Below are positions 20,256-29,181 of a stretch of 64,000 nt of DNA, in pieces. Each line of letters starts with the position of its first letter. Position 1 is the first letter of the stretch. This DNA comes from Megamonas funiformis (GTDB lineage Bacteria > Bacillota > Negativicutes > Selenomonadales > Selenomonadaceae), in assembly GCF_010669225.1 (NCBI RefSeq), contig NZ_CP048627.1:2458578-2522577 (forward strand), read 5' to 3'. The notes beneath the pieces were generated by a model that was not told where the DNA came from, searched no databases, and was given only the letters and a program-made list of their open reading frames with translations. The translations under genes were made by a program, and so were the position numbers.

Positions 20256-20597
20256 ATGGCTAGAATGAGTAAACGAATTAGTAATAAAATTACTAAAACA
20301 AAAGAACAACAAAATGCACCTAAAGAACAGAAAAAGTACGGTAAAGATATTTGGTTAATCCTATTAATCGTCATTAACTTCTTATTATTAGTAACTATGT
20401 GGGAAAGTTTAATTTTAGCTCCAATAAGCTTTGCTACTTACTTAGTTTTAGAAATTGCTTTAGTAATTATGTATGCAAATCGTCATGCAAAAGTGTCTGA
20501 TAATGTTAGAGAATGGCTCTATAAGGCACAGATTTTCTTTATGGGTATTATTTTACTTTTATTCTTATATACAGTAGTTGCTTATATATTCGGTTAA
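20256..20597 (+). CDS. Small three-helix membrane protein, unknown function
   Basis: A 113-residue protein I do not recognise. A basic, Lys-rich head of about 30 residues (MARMSKRISN onward) is followed by three hydrophobic segments: a long one or two around residues 36-70, and a last one ending at the C-terminus. I chose the ATG at 20256 because GAGGA lies 11 bases upstream; the ATG at 20235 has no ribosome site. It is monocistronic between its own promoter and a strong terminator, and divergent from the AcoR-like regulator, which might control it. Confidence 0.65.
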   Translation: MARMSKRISNKITKTKEQQNAPKEQKKYGKDIWLILLIVINFLLLVTMWESLILAPISFATYLVLEIALVIMYANRHAKVSDNVREWLYKAQIFFMGIILLLFLYTVVAYIFG

Positions 20598-20612
20598 AAT
20601 AAAATATAAAAC

Positions 20613-20650
20613 AAAAAGGCTAGTTAGATATAATCTAACTAGCCTTTTTT
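20613..20650. terminator. Bidirectional intrinsic terminator
   Basis: AAAAAGGCTAGTTAGAT pairs with ATCTAACTAGCCTTTTT around a 4-base loop. It serves the small membrane protein and the convergent rubrerythrin. Confidence 0.92.
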
Positions 20651-20659
20651 ATAACCGAA

Positions 20660-21193
20660 TTAATAATTATTTGCTTTAATTTCAAAGAATGCTTTTGGAT
20701 GAGCACATACAGGACAAATTTCTGGAGCTTCTGTACCTTCATATACATGACCACAGTTTGAACACATCCAAATCATTTTTTCATTGCGTTTGAAAACTTT
20801 ATCTTCTTGAATATTTGCTAATAATAAATTGTAACGAGCATCATGTTCTTGTTCAATTTTAGCAACCATTTCAAAGAGGTTAGCAATGCGAGTGAAACCT
20901 TCTTCACGTGCTACTTTTGCGAATTCTGGATACATAGAAGTCCATTCTTCATGTTCACCAGCAGCTGCTGCTTTTAAGTTTTCTTCAGTAGTACCAATTT
21001 TATCTACTAATTTAAACCAAATTTTAGCATGTTCTTTTTCATTTGCAGCTGTTTCTTCAAAAATTTTTGCTATCTGAACATATCCATCTTTTTTGGCTTT
21101 AGATGCAAAAAAAGTATATTTATTGCGAGCTTGAGACTCACCTGCAAATGCTGTCCATAAATTTTGCTCTGTTTTACTTCCTTTTAAATCCAT
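20660..21193 (-). CDS. rbr: Rubrerythrin
   Basis: Rubrerythrin, a cytosolic non-heme iron peroxidase that protects anaerobes from hydrogen peroxide. The N-terminal ferritin-like four-helix domain has the di-iron ligands in the segments AGESQARNKY, EETAANEKEHA and KIEQEHDARY. The C-terminal rubredoxin-like domain has CSNCGHVYEG and CPVCAHP. The ATG at 21193 (MDLKGSKT) follows GGAG by about 10 bases. A GTG three codons earlier is only one base from the ribosome site and is unlikely. Monocistronic with its own promoter. Confidence 0.95.
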   Translation of the reverse strand: MDLKGSKTEQNLWTAFAGESQARNKYTFFASKAKKDGYVQIAKIFEETAANEKEHAKIWFKLVDKIGTTEENLKAAAAGEHEEWTSMYPEFAKVAREEGFTRIANLFEMVAKIEQEHDARYNLLLANIQEDKVFKRNEKMIWMCSNCGHVYEGTEAPEICPVCAHPKAFFEIKANNY

Positions 21194-21267
21194 AGTATAC
21201 ACTCTCCTTCATGAATAAAATCAAAAAAACAATAAACCGAACTAGTAAATAATTATTATTAATTAAT

Positions 21268-21295
21268 ATTATATACTATTTTTCTTGATAGTCAA
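21268..21295 (-). promoter_or_regulatory. Sigma-A promoter of rubrerythrin
   Basis: Minus strand TTGACT (21290-21295), 16 bases, TATAAT (21268-21273). Just downstream (21249-21268) is an A/T-only partly palindromic stretch, TAATAATTATT-like, that resembles a PerR/Fur-family operator, but the match is too loose to assign. Confidence 0.65.
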
Positions 21296-21347
21296 GATAT
21301 TTTCATATATTTAAATATAATTTGTTTTAAAATATATATTGTATACA

Positions 21348-21377
21348 TTTACACATTTACACTTTTTGTTATATAAT
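21348..21377 (+). promoter_or_regulatory. Probable promoter of korDABC
   Basis: TTTACA (21348-21353), 18 bases, TATAAT (21372-21377), leaving a leader of about 95 bases before the korD TTG. The -35 region overlaps a tandem repeat, ATTTACACATTTACAC, which may bind a regulator. Confidence 0.5.
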
Positions 21378-21477
21378 AGATTTCATAATTGATATTGAAT
21401 GTATCAAATAATGAATTTATTGCTATTAATATTTATGTCAAAATTATGTATATATTTGAGAGTTTGGGAGTGTAGCT

Positions 21478-21675
21478 TTGAAAAATATTATTTACTTGAA
21501 AACACAACGTTGCAAAGGCTGCGGTATTTGTGTAGCTTTTTGTCCCAAAAAAGTTTTGCAATTAGATGTATTAAATCACTGTCAGATTGTCAATGCTGAT
21601 GCTTGTATAGGTTGTGGACAATGTGAATTACGTTGCCCAGATTATGCTATTTTTGTAGATAAGGAGGAAAATTAA
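21478..21675 (+). CDS. korD: 2-oxoacid:ferredoxin oxidoreductase, delta (ferredoxin) subunit
   Basis: A 65-residue 2x[4Fe-4S] ferredoxin-type subunit. Two complete cluster motifs are present: CKGCGICVAFCP and CIGCGQCELRCP. The start is TTG at 21478 after GGGAGTG; no ATG fits. Its stop overlaps the korA ATG (TAATG). It passes electrons from the KorAB catalytic core to ferredoxin. Confidence 0.93.
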   Translation: MKNIIYLKTQRCKGCGICVAFCPKKVLQLDVLNHCQIVNADACIGCGQCELRCPDYAIFVDKEEN

Positions 21676-22817
21676 TGATTAAATTAATGCAAGGCAATGA
21701 AGCGTGCAGTTATGGTGCTTTAGCTGCTGGTGTGCGCTTTTTTGCAGGTTATCCAATTACACCATCTACAGAAATCGCTGAAACAATGGCTAAATTATTG
21801 CCTAAAATGGGCGGTAAATTCGTTCAAATGGAAGATGAAATCGCTAGTATGGGTGCTGTTTTAGGCGCTTCTCTTGCTGGTGATAAAGTACTGACAGCCA
21901 CTTCTGGTCCTGGCTTTTCTTTAAAACAGGAATTAATCGGTTATGCTTGTGCTGCTGAAATTCCAGTAGTTATTGCCAATGTACAGCGTGTAGGTCCCTC
22001 AACTGGCCAACCAACATCTCCTGCACAAGGCGATATCATGCAAGCTCGTTGGGGAACACATGGCGATCATTCTATCATTGCGCTTTCTCCATGGAGTGTG
22101 CGTGAAACTTTTGACGTTACTGTTATGGCGGTAAATTATGCAGAACGCTTCCGTACACCAGTTATTTTATTGATGGATGAAATTGTAGGTCATTTACGTG
22201 AAAACATAGATGTTCCTGAGAAAGACGATATAGAAATTTATCCTCGTCGTCAACCAAAGATGACACCATCACCAGAATATAAAGCCTATACTCCTGACAC
22301 TGACTTAGTGCCAAATATTGCTGACTTTGGTAAAGGATATCACATTCATGTAACTGGTCTTATTCATGATGAAACAGGCTTCCCATCAGGTAGCCCAATG
22401 GTTACTAAAGAAGTCATTGATAGATTGCATAAAAAAATAGATATTGCTCGTGATGAAATTTGTCATTATGAAGCATACAATATGGAAGATGCACAATATG
22501 CAATTGTAAGCTATGGTGGTACAGCTCGTACAGCGTATGAAGCTATGCTCGAAGCTCGCAAAAAAGGTTATAAAGTCGGCATGGTACGCCTTATCACAAT
22601 TTGGCCATTTGCCGATAAAGTTATTGCAGATTTAGCAGACAAAGTTGATGCTATTTTAGTCCCAGAACTTAACTATGGACAACTTGTACATGAAGTGCAA
22701 CGTGCAAGTGAAGGCAAATGCAAAGTAGAATTCTTAGGCAAATATGATACACAGATTTTCACTCCAGCTGAAATTGAAACAGCTATTATTAAAATGTGCG
22801 AAGGAGGCAATAATTAA
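21675..22817 (+). CDS. korA: 2-oxoglutarate/2-oxoacid:ferredoxin oxidoreductase, alpha subunit
   Basis: A 380-residue subunit with the transketolase-like pyrimidine domain. Diagnostic blocks are NEACSYGALAAGVRFFAGYPITPSTE (read in two halves), the catalytic-region Glu in QMEDEIASMG, and ATSGPGFSLKQEL. Along with KorB it oxidatively decarboxylates a 2-oxoacid to the acyl-CoA, or runs the reverse reaction in carbon fixation. The order ferredoxin-alpha-beta-gamma is that of KorDABC enzymes. Branched-chain (Vor) specificity cannot be ruled out. It overlaps korD and korB by one base each. Confidence 0.93.
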   Translation: MIKLMQGNEACSYGALAAGVRFFAGYPITPSTEIAETMAKLLPKMGGKFVQMEDEIASMGAVLGASLAGDKVLTATSGPGFSLKQELIGYACAAEIPVVIANVQRVGPSTGQPTSPAQGDIMQARWGTHGDHSIIALSPWSVRETFDVTVMAVNYAERFRTPVILLMDEIVGHLRENIDVPEKDDIEIYPRRQPKMTPSPEYKAYTPDTDLVPNIADFGKGYHIHVTGLIHDETGFPSGSPMVTKEVIDRLHKKIDIARDEICHYEAYNMEDAQYAIVSYGGTARTAYEAMLEARKKGYKVGMVRLITIWPFADKVIADLADKVDAILVPELNYGQLVHEVQRASEGKCKVEFLGKYDTQIFTPAEIETAIIKMCEGGNN

Positions 22818-23641
22818 TGAAACCTAGAGTTTATGAACAACATTTCCGTCAAAACCGCCTTCCGCATTTATGGTGCCCTGGTTGCGGTAATGGTATTGTA
22901 ATGAAAGCAATTGTAGAAGCTATCGTCAAGAAAAATCTCGATCCAGATAAAACAGTAATCGTATCCGGTATTGGTTGCTCTTCACGTGCATCTGGTTATA
23001 TGGATTTTGATACACTTCATACAGCTCATGGTAGAGCTATTCCATTTGCAACAGGTATAAAACTTGCTAGACCAGAGCTTAATGTAATTGTAATCACAGG
23101 TGATGGCGATTGCATGGCTATCGGTGGCAATCACTTTATTCACGGTGCAAGACGTAATGTAGATTTAACTGTCGTATTATTCAACAACAATATTTACGGT
23201 ATGACAGGTGGTCAGGCATCACCTACTACTCCGCTTGATAAAAAAGCGACAACTGCTCCATATGGTTGCGTTGATAATCCATTTGACCCATGCAATTTGG
23301 CAGCAGCAGCAGGTGCTACATATGTGGCAAGAAGCACAGCTTATCATGTACCACATTTGATCAATATGATAGCTGGCGGTATTGAAAATAAAGGCTTCTC
23401 CTTAATTGAAGCTATAGTACAATGTCCAACAGCTTTCGGTCGTAAAAATAAAATGGCAGATCCTGCACAAATGATGATGTGGATGCGTGATAATGCAGTT
23501 ATGAAGCCAGCTTTTGATAAATTAGCTGATGATAAAAAAGTAGGCAAATTCCCAATTGGTCTATTACATCAACATCAATCTATTGATTATGACCATGCCT
23601 ATGATAAAGTTATTGAAATAGCTGGAGGTGTTGAAAAATGA
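22817..23641 (+). CDS. korB: 2-oxoglutarate/2-oxoacid:ferredoxin oxidoreductase, beta subunit
   Basis: The thiamine-diphosphate-binding subunit, 274 residues. HLWCPGCGNGI near residue 20 and the ThDP/Mg motif beginning GDGDCMAIGG and continuing NNNIYGMTGGQ are intact. Other Cys residues fit cluster ligands of the family. It forms the active site with KorA. Its start overlaps the korA stop (TAATG), and its end overlaps korC by four bases. Confidence 0.93.
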   Translation: MKPRVYEQHFRQNRLPHLWCPGCGNGIVMKAIVEAIVKKNLDPDKTVIVSGIGCSSRASGYMDFDTLHTAHGRAIPFATGIKLARPELNVIVITGDGDCMAIGGNHFIHGARRNVDLTVVLFNNNIYGMTGGQASPTTPLDKKATTAPYGCVDNPFDPCNLAAAAGATYVARSTAYHVPHLINMIAGGIENKGFSLIEAIVQCPTAFGRKNKMADPAQMMMWMRDNAVMKPAFDKLADDKKVGKFPIGLLHQHQSIDYDHAYDKVIEIAGGVEK

Positions 23642-24162
23642 TGAAACAACTCCGTTTATCCGGTTCAGGCGGTCAGGGCGTTATCACAGCAGCAATTATC
23701 TTTGCTGAAGCTGCTGTAAGTGAAGGCAAACAAGCTGTTCAATCTCAATCTTATGGTCCAGAAGCACGTGGTGGTGCTTCTAAAGCGGAAGTAATTATTT
23801 CCGATAATCCGATTTATCATCCTAAAGTTATAAATCCAGATATCGTACTTGCTATGACACAACAAGCAGCTGACAAATATTATGGCGATTTAGACAAAGA
23901 CAATGGCTTATTAATCGTTGATGAAGACCTTGTACCAAATGCACCAGATTTTCCACATATCATTAAAGTGCCAATCACTAAAATGGCTTCTGAAAAACTC
24001 GGCAAATTGTTATTTGCCAATATAGTTGCACTTGGCATCATGGTTAAACTCTCTGGCATTGTTTCGCTTGAAACAGTAAAACAATCTGTGGCACATCGCG
24101 TACCACCACATACAGTTGATAAAAATATGCAGGCATTAGAACTCGGTTACAATGCTGTTTAA
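23638..24162 (+). CDS. korC: 2-oxoglutarate/2-oxoacid:ferredoxin oxidoreductase, gamma subunit
   Basis: A 174-residue gamma subunit with the signature SGSGGQGVITAAIIFAEA at the N-terminus and SYGPEARGGAS around residue 40, typical of the CoA-binding gamma domain. Last gene of korDABC, closed by a perfect palindromic terminator. Either ATG of the ATGATG at 23638 could be used. Confidence 0.93.
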   Translation: MMKQLRLSGSGGQGVITAAIIFAEAAVSEGKQAVQSQSYGPEARGGASKAEVIISDNPIYHPKVINPDIVLAMTQQAADKYYGDLDKDNGLLIVDEDLVPNAPDFPHIIKVPITKMASEKLGKLLFANIVALGIMVKLSGIVSLETVKQSVAHRVPPHTVDKNMQALELGYNAV

Positions 24163-24164
24163 AA

Positions 24165-24197
24165 TAAAAACTCCCTTTAATTAAAGGGAGTTTTTAT
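24165..24197. terminator. Bidirectional intrinsic terminator
   Basis: AAAACTCCCTTTAA and its exact complement TTAAAGGGAGTTTT form a perfect palindrome with T-runs on both strands, between korC and the convergent trpA. Confidence 0.92.
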
Positions 24198-24218
24198 TAT
24201 TATACAAATTATTTTTAA

Positions 24219-24995
24219 TTATGCTTTTGAAATAGCTTCTTTCATGGATTTTACATAATCAACTAAATATGGTGTAGCCTCTTTGCCATATTTATCAATA
24301 ATACGAATAACGGCACTGCCTACAATGACACCATCAGCAATTTTAGCTATATCATATGCTTGCTGTGGTGTTGAGATACCAAAACCTACAGCAACTGGTT
24401 TATCTGTATATTTACGAATAGTATTTACAATACTTTGTATATCTGTTTTTATTTCTTTTCTAACACCTGTTACACCTAAAGAAGATACGCAATAGATAAA
24501 ACCCTGTGCTTCATTAGCTATCATACCTATGCGATTTTCTGAAGTAGGTGCTATCAAAGATATTACTTCTACATCATTTTCATTAGCTTGGGCTAAGATT
24601 TCATCTTTTTCTTCAAAAGGTAAATCAGCCACAATAACGCCACTGATATTGCATTGTTTACATCTAGCAAAAAACTTATCTTTACCATAAACGAATATAG
24701 GATTTATATAAGTCATAAATACAAGTGGTATATTCACTTTTCCCTTTAAATTTTCAGCCATATCAAAAATATCATTTGTCGTCATATTGCCACTTAAAGC
24801 TACTTTACTAGCCGCTTGAATAACTGTTCCTTCTGCCACTGGGTCAGAAAAAGGTATCCCTATTTCTATCAAATCAGCTCCAGCTTCTGCCATTTTTAGA
24901 ATAAATTTTTCTGTAGTTTCTAAATTCGGATAACCTGCCAATACAAAGGGAATAAATGCTTTCTTATTTTTAAATGCTTCTTCTATCTTAATCAT
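24219..24995 (-). CDS. trpA: Tryptophan synthase alpha subunit
   Basis: TrpA cleaves indole-3-glycerol phosphate to indole and glyceraldehyde 3-phosphate; indole is channelled to TrpB. The 258-residue TIM barrel has the catalytic Glu and Asp segments ([15 protein letters not shown] and a later Asp in VADLPFEE) and the phosphate-binding GFGIS. Last gene of trpEGD(CF)BA. Its ATG overlaps the end of trpB. Confidence 0.96.
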   Translation of the reverse strand: MIKIEEAFKNKKAFIPFVLAGYPNLETTEKFILKMAEAGADLIEIGIPFSDPVAEGTVIQAASKVALSGNMTTNDIFDMAENLKGKVNIPLVFMTYINPIFVYGKDKFFARCKQCNISGVIVADLPFEEKDEILAQANENDVEVISLIAPTSENRIGMIANEAQGFIYCVSSLGVTGVRKEIKTDIQSIVNTIRKYTDKPVAVGFGISTPQQAYDIAKIADGVIVGSAVIRIIDKYGKEATPYLVDYVKSMKEAISKA

Positions 24996-26190
24996 TGATT
25001 TTCACTCCTCTATATCTCGCCATAGCTGCTACATCTTTATCTCCTCTACCAGATAAGCAAACAATGATGATTTCATCTTTTTTCATTTTCGGTGCAATTT
25101 TCATCACTTGTGCTATAGCATGAGCACTTTCAATCGCTGGGATAATTCCTTCTGTTCTTGATAAATATTCAAACGCATCAACTGCTTCATCATCTGTAAT
25201 CGCTACATATTCAGCTCTACCACTATCGTGTAAATAAGCATGTTCTGGCCCAATACCTGGATAATCTAAGCCTGCTGAAATAGAATATACAGGAGCAATC
25301 TGACCATATTTATCCTGACAAAAATAGGATTTCATACCATGGAAAATACCTTCTGTGCCTTTAGAAATAGTAGCTGCATGTTCTTCTGTATCAAGACCTT
25401 TTCCAGCTGCTTCACAACCAATCAATCTCACTTGTTTATCAGGAATAAAATTATAAAACATGCCCATAGCATTGCTACCGCCACCAACGCAAGCCATGAC
25501 TACATCTGGCAATCTATTTTCCATGTCTAATATCTGTTCACGAGCTTCTCTGCTGATGATAGACTGAAAATCACGCACAATAGTTGGAAATGGATGTGGT
25601 CCCATAACAGAACCTAAAACATAATGTGTATCATCAATTCTTGAAGTCCATTCGCGTAAAGCTTCATTTACTGCATCTTTTAGTGTTCTTGTTCCTTTAG
25701 TAACACTATGTACTTTTGCTCCTAATAATTCCATGCGATAAACATTTAATGCTTGTCGTTTCGTATCTTCTTCGCCCATGAAGATTTCACATTCCATATT
25801 CATAAGTGCTGCCACTGTTGCTGTAGCTACGCCATGTTGACCTGCACCTGTTTCTGCAATTACACGAGTTTTTCCCATGCGTTTTGCCAATAAAATCTGC
25901 CCCAAAACATTATTGATTTTATGAGAACCTGTATGATTTAAGTCTTCTCGTTTCAAATAAATCTTTGCTCCACCTAAATCATTTGTCATCTTTTCCGCAA
26001 AATATAAAAGTGATGGTCTACCTGTATATTTTCGCTGTAAATCCTCTAATTCTCTGACAAAATCAGGATCATCTTTATATTTTAAATACGCTTCTTCTAA
26101 TTGATTTACTGCATTCATTAAAGTCTCTGGCATATATTGTCCGCCATATTTACCAAAACGACCTTTTTTATTTATCTTATTCACGTTCAT
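24988..26190 (-). CDS. trpB: Tryptophan synthase beta subunit
   Basis: TrpB joins indole and serine to tryptophan with PLP. The 400-residue protein is of the common TrpB1 type. The PLP lysine is in [13 protein letters not shown] near residue 90. The phosphate-binding [10 protein letters not shown] and GIGPEHAYL are intact. It lies 2 bases downstream of trpCF and overlaps trpA. Confidence 0.97.
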   Translation of the reverse strand: MNVNKINKKGRFGKYGGQYMPETLMNAVNQLEEAYLKYKDDPDFVRELEDLQRKYTGRPSLLYFAEKMTNDLGGAKIYLKREDLNHTGSHKINNVLGQILLAKRMGKTRVIAETGAGQHGVATATVAALMNMECEIFMGEEDTKRQALNVYRMELLGAKVHSVTKGTRTLKDAVNEALREWTSRIDDTHYVLGSVMGPHPFPTIVRDFQSIISREAREQILDMENRLPDVVMACVGGGSNAMGMFYNFIPDKQVRLIGCEAAGKGLDTEEHAATISKGTEGIFHGMKSYFCQDKYGQIAPVYSISAGLDYPGIGPEHAYLHDSGRAEYVAITDDEAVDAFEYLSRTEGIIPAIESAHAIAQVMKIAPKMKKDEIIIVCLSGRGDKDVAAMARYRGVKIND

Positions 26191-26192
26191 AT

Positions 26193-27590
26193 TTATCCTA
26201 CCTTTCGCAAAAGTTCACTTATCGTCTTAACTTCATTTTCATCTTTATGATTATCTTTTTCTATGCCACTACTGATATCTACTATATATGGTTTTGTTGT
26301 TCTTATCGCTCTAATGATATTTTGCTTATTTATACCACCAGCCAAGATAAATTCACCTGTAAAATCCTTAAGCAAATCCCAATTAAAACTCTTTCCTGTG
26401 CCACCAGCACTATCTTTTACATAAGCATCAAACAAAATCATATCGGCAATACTTTGTTTCGCTCTTTCTATATCAACAATATCTTTTACTTTTATCGCTT
26501 GCCAAATCGGCAAATCGAGTTTATTTTTCAATGCTTTGATAAATTCATTATCCTCATCACCATGTAATTGAATGATATCTAAAGAAACTTTCTGAGCTAT
26601 CTCTTCAATTTGTGCTAATGAAGCATTGACAAAGACACCGACTTTTTTAATTTTTTCATCTAAAATTTTAGCTAAATCACTCGCTGTTTGCATACTTACT
26701 TGTCGTTTACTTTCAGCAAATATAAAACCCACATAATCTGGAGTATATCTATTTATGATAGCTATATCTTCTCTAGTTTTCATGCCACAAAATTTTACTT
26801 TAGGGCTTATTTTCTTTCCATATAATTCCTTAAGTGCTAAGACTTTATCTTTAGCCCTCATAAAAGTTTCACCGATAAGCACGGCTTGCACTTGATGAAC
26901 TCTTAATTTTTCTATATCTTCTTTAGTTTTTATGCCACTTTCAGAAACAAAAATCACATTTTCAGGCACTAAAGACCTTAATTTTAAACTATTTTCTACA
27001 TCTACAGTGAAATCTTTTAAATTACGATTATTCACACCGATAATTCTCGCTTGTACTTTCAAGGCTCTTTTTATCTCATTTTCATCATGAGCTTCCACTA
27101 AACAGGATAGCCCTAATTTTTCAGCTAAGGTAAAAAATCTTCTAAGTGTTTCATCATCTAAAATCGCACAAATCAATAAAATCGCTGAAGCTCCTAAAAT
27201 TTTCGCTTTATAAATCTGATATTCATCAATGATAAAATCCTTACATAATACAGGAATACTGACATTTTGAGCTATTTCTTGTAAATATTTATCTTCACCT
27301 AAAAAATAATCTGGCTCTGTGAGTACAGAAATAGCACTTGCTCCTGCTAATTCATATTCTTTAGCGATAGTTAAATAAGGAAAATCCTGAGCTATAATTC
27401 CTTTTGATGGTGATGCTTTTTTCACTTCACAGATAAAATTTATATCTTGCTTCATCAATGCTTTTTCCAAAGGAAAATCTCTATTTTGAGGCAAAGCTTC
27501 TGCTTCTTGTTTTAGCATAGCTAATGATTTTATCTGTTTTTGTTTAGCTATATTGATTTTTCGTTTCTCTACAATTTCATCTAAAATCAT
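26193..27590 (-). CDS. trpCF: Fused indole-3-glycerol phosphate synthase / phosphoribosylanthranilate isomerase
   Basis: A 465-residue bifunctional enzyme catalysing two consecutive steps. Residues 1 to about 255 are TrpC, with [11 protein letters not shown] and the GINNRNL-like [10 protein letters not shown] block and VSESGI. From about residue 263 is TrpF, starting [11 protein letters not shown] with the catalytic Cys, and containing QLHGDED and the C-terminal LAGGI and DISSGIE motifs. The fusion resembles the enterobacterial TrpCF; many Firmicutes keep the genes apart. It follows trpD directly, with no gap. Confidence 0.96.
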   Translation of the reverse strand: MILDEIVEKRKINIAKQKQIKSLAMLKQEAEALPQNRDFPLEKALMKQDINFICEVKKASPSKGIIAQDFPYLTIAKEYELAGASAISVLTEPDYFLGEDKYLQEIAQNVSIPVLCKDFIIDEYQIYKAKILGASAILLICAILDDETLRRFFTLAEKLGLSCLVEAHDENEIKRALKVQARIIGVNNRNLKDFTVDVENSLKLRSLVPENVIFVSESGIKTKEDIEKLRVHQVQAVLIGETFMRAKDKVLALKELYGKKISPKVKFCGMKTREDIAIINRYTPDYVGFIFAESKRQVSMQTASDLAKILDEKIKKVGVFVNASLAQIEEIAQKVSLDIIQLHGDEDNEFIKALKNKLDLPIWQAIKVKDIVDIERAKQSIADMILFDAYVKDSAGGTGKSFNWDLLKDFTGEFILAGGINKQNIIRAIRTTKPYIVDISSGIEKDNHKDENEVKTISELLRKVG

Positions 27591-28604
27591 TTAACATACC
27601 TCATTTGAATATTTGATAAATCGTTCCATCTGATATTTAGCTTTGCCTGTATCTATCGTATCTTTGGCTATATTGATGCCATCTTGTATAGATAATCCAT
27701 CTTTTGCTAAATAAATACTCATACCAGCATTTAATAATACTGCATTGCGTTTTGCCCCCAAAGTTCCTGCTAAAATATCCCTTGTGATTTGAGCATTTTC
27801 ATTTTTATCTCCGCCAACTAATTCAGCTGAATTTGCATATTCCATGCCATAATCTCTAGGGTCTAAAGTATATGTCTTTAATTTTTTATCTTTGATTTCA
27901 CATACTAAAGTTTTATTACAAGCTGTTATCTCATCTAAACCATCATAACCATAGACAACAGCACCTCTTTTTACACCGAGATTAGATAATACTTTCGCTA
28001 ATGGCTCTACTAATTCTTCTTGATAAACGCCCATCAATTGTCGATTAGCATTTGCAGGATTAGCAAGTGGCCCTAAGATATTGAATACTGTTCTAATTCC
28101 TAGTTCACGTCTAACAGGACTAGCATATTTCATAGAACTATGATACTTCGGAGCGAACATAAAACACATGCCTATTTCATCTAGCATCTTTTCATTCTGC
28201 TTAGCATCTAATTCTAATTTAGTGCCTAAAGCTTCTAAACAATCAGCTGCACCACATTTACTAGATACACTGCGATTGCCATGTTTAGCTACTTTTATAC
28301 CGCTAGCTGAAATTACAAATCCTGCTGTAGTTGAGATATTAAATGTATTTGCTTCGTCTCCACCTGTGCCGACTATTTCAAATAAATCATCTTTATAATC
28401 TATGCTTTGAGCTTTTTCTCTCATGACTTGAGCAAAAGCTGTTATTTCGTCTATCGTTTCGCCCTTTAATCGCAAAGCAGTCAAAAAACTAGCAATTTGA
28501 ATATTGCTTGCTGTTCCACTCATAATTTCTTGCATAGAAACTATAGCTTGCTCTGTTGTTAAATCTTGCTTATTACTCAATTGATATATTGCTTGTCTAA
28601 TCAT
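27591..28604 (-). CDS. trpD: Anthranilate phosphoribosyltransferase
   Basis: TrpD transfers phosphoribose from PRPP to anthranilate. The 337-residue protein has the PRPP loop GTGGDEANTFNIST near residue 80, KHGNRSVSSKCGAAD, and the RRELGIRTVFNILGPLANP block. It overlaps trpG by 8 bases. Confidence 0.96.
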   Translation of the reverse strand: MIRQAIYQLSNKQDLTTEQAIVSMQEIMSGTASNIQIASFLTALRLKGETIDEITAFAQVMREKAQSIDYKDDLFEIVGTGGDEANTFNISTTAGFVISASGIKVAKHGNRSVSSKCGAADCLEALGTKLELDAKQNEKMLDEIGMCFMFAPKYHSSMKYASPVRRELGIRTVFNILGPLANPANANRQLMGVYQEELVEPLAKVLSNLGVKRGAVVYGYDGLDEITACNKTLVCEIKDKKLKTYTLDPRDYGMEYANSAELVGGDKNENAQITRDILAGTLGAKRNAVLLNAGMSIYLAKDGLSIQDGINIAKDTIDTGKAKYQMERFIKYSNEVC

Positions 28605-29181
28605 TTTGATTACCTCTTATATCCAGAAAATTTCGAATTAATTTCTTGCCATTATCACTTAAAATTGATTCAGGATGAAATTGCAATCCATAAATAGGAT
28701 ATCTTCTATGCTCTATTGCCATAATTTCACCATCATCAGTAGTTGCTATTATCTTTAAATCTTCGCCTAAAGTTTCTCTTTTAATCGCTAAAGAATGGTA
28801 TCTTGCTCCCATAAATTCTTTATCTATACCCTCAAATAAAGGTGAATTTTCCATTATCTTTAATTTAAAAGCTTTGCCATGAACTACTTCTTTAGCATAA
28901 CTTACAATACTTTCAAAAACTTCAGCTATGACTTGATGACCTAAACAAATCCCTAAAATCGGTATCTCACCTTGAAAAGCTTTCACAATTTCACTGCAAA
29001 TTCCAGCTTCACTAGGTTTTCCTGGCCCTGGAGATAGCACAATATGACTTGGATTTCGTTTTTTTATCTGCTCTATATTTATTTCATCATTGCGAATGAC
29101 TTTTATCTCTGTATTTATTGAACCGATTAATTGATATAAGTTATACACAAAGCTATCATAATTATCTACTAACAAAATCAT
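28597..29181 (-). CDS. trpG: Anthranilate synthase, glutamine amidotransferase subunit
   Basis: A 194-residue class I amidotransferase that hands ammonia to TrpE. The catalytic triad is visible: Cys in GICLGHQVIAE and His/Glu in YGLQFHPESIL. SPGPGKPSEAG is the oxyanion-type block of TrpG/PabA. Because no pab genes are seen in the window, it might also serve p-aminobenzoate synthesis, but its place in the trp operon favours TrpG. Overlaps trpE by 20 bases. Confidence 0.95.
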   Translation of the reverse strand: MILLVDNYDSFVYNLYQLIGSINTEIKVIRNDEINIEQIKKRNPSHIVLSPGPGKPSEAGICSEIVKAFQGEIPILGICLGHQVIAEVFESIVSYAKEVVHGKAFKLKIMENSPLFEGIDKEFMGARYHSLAIKRETLGEDLKIIATTDDGEIMAIEHRRYPIYGLQFHPESILSDNGKKLIRNFLDIRGNQND

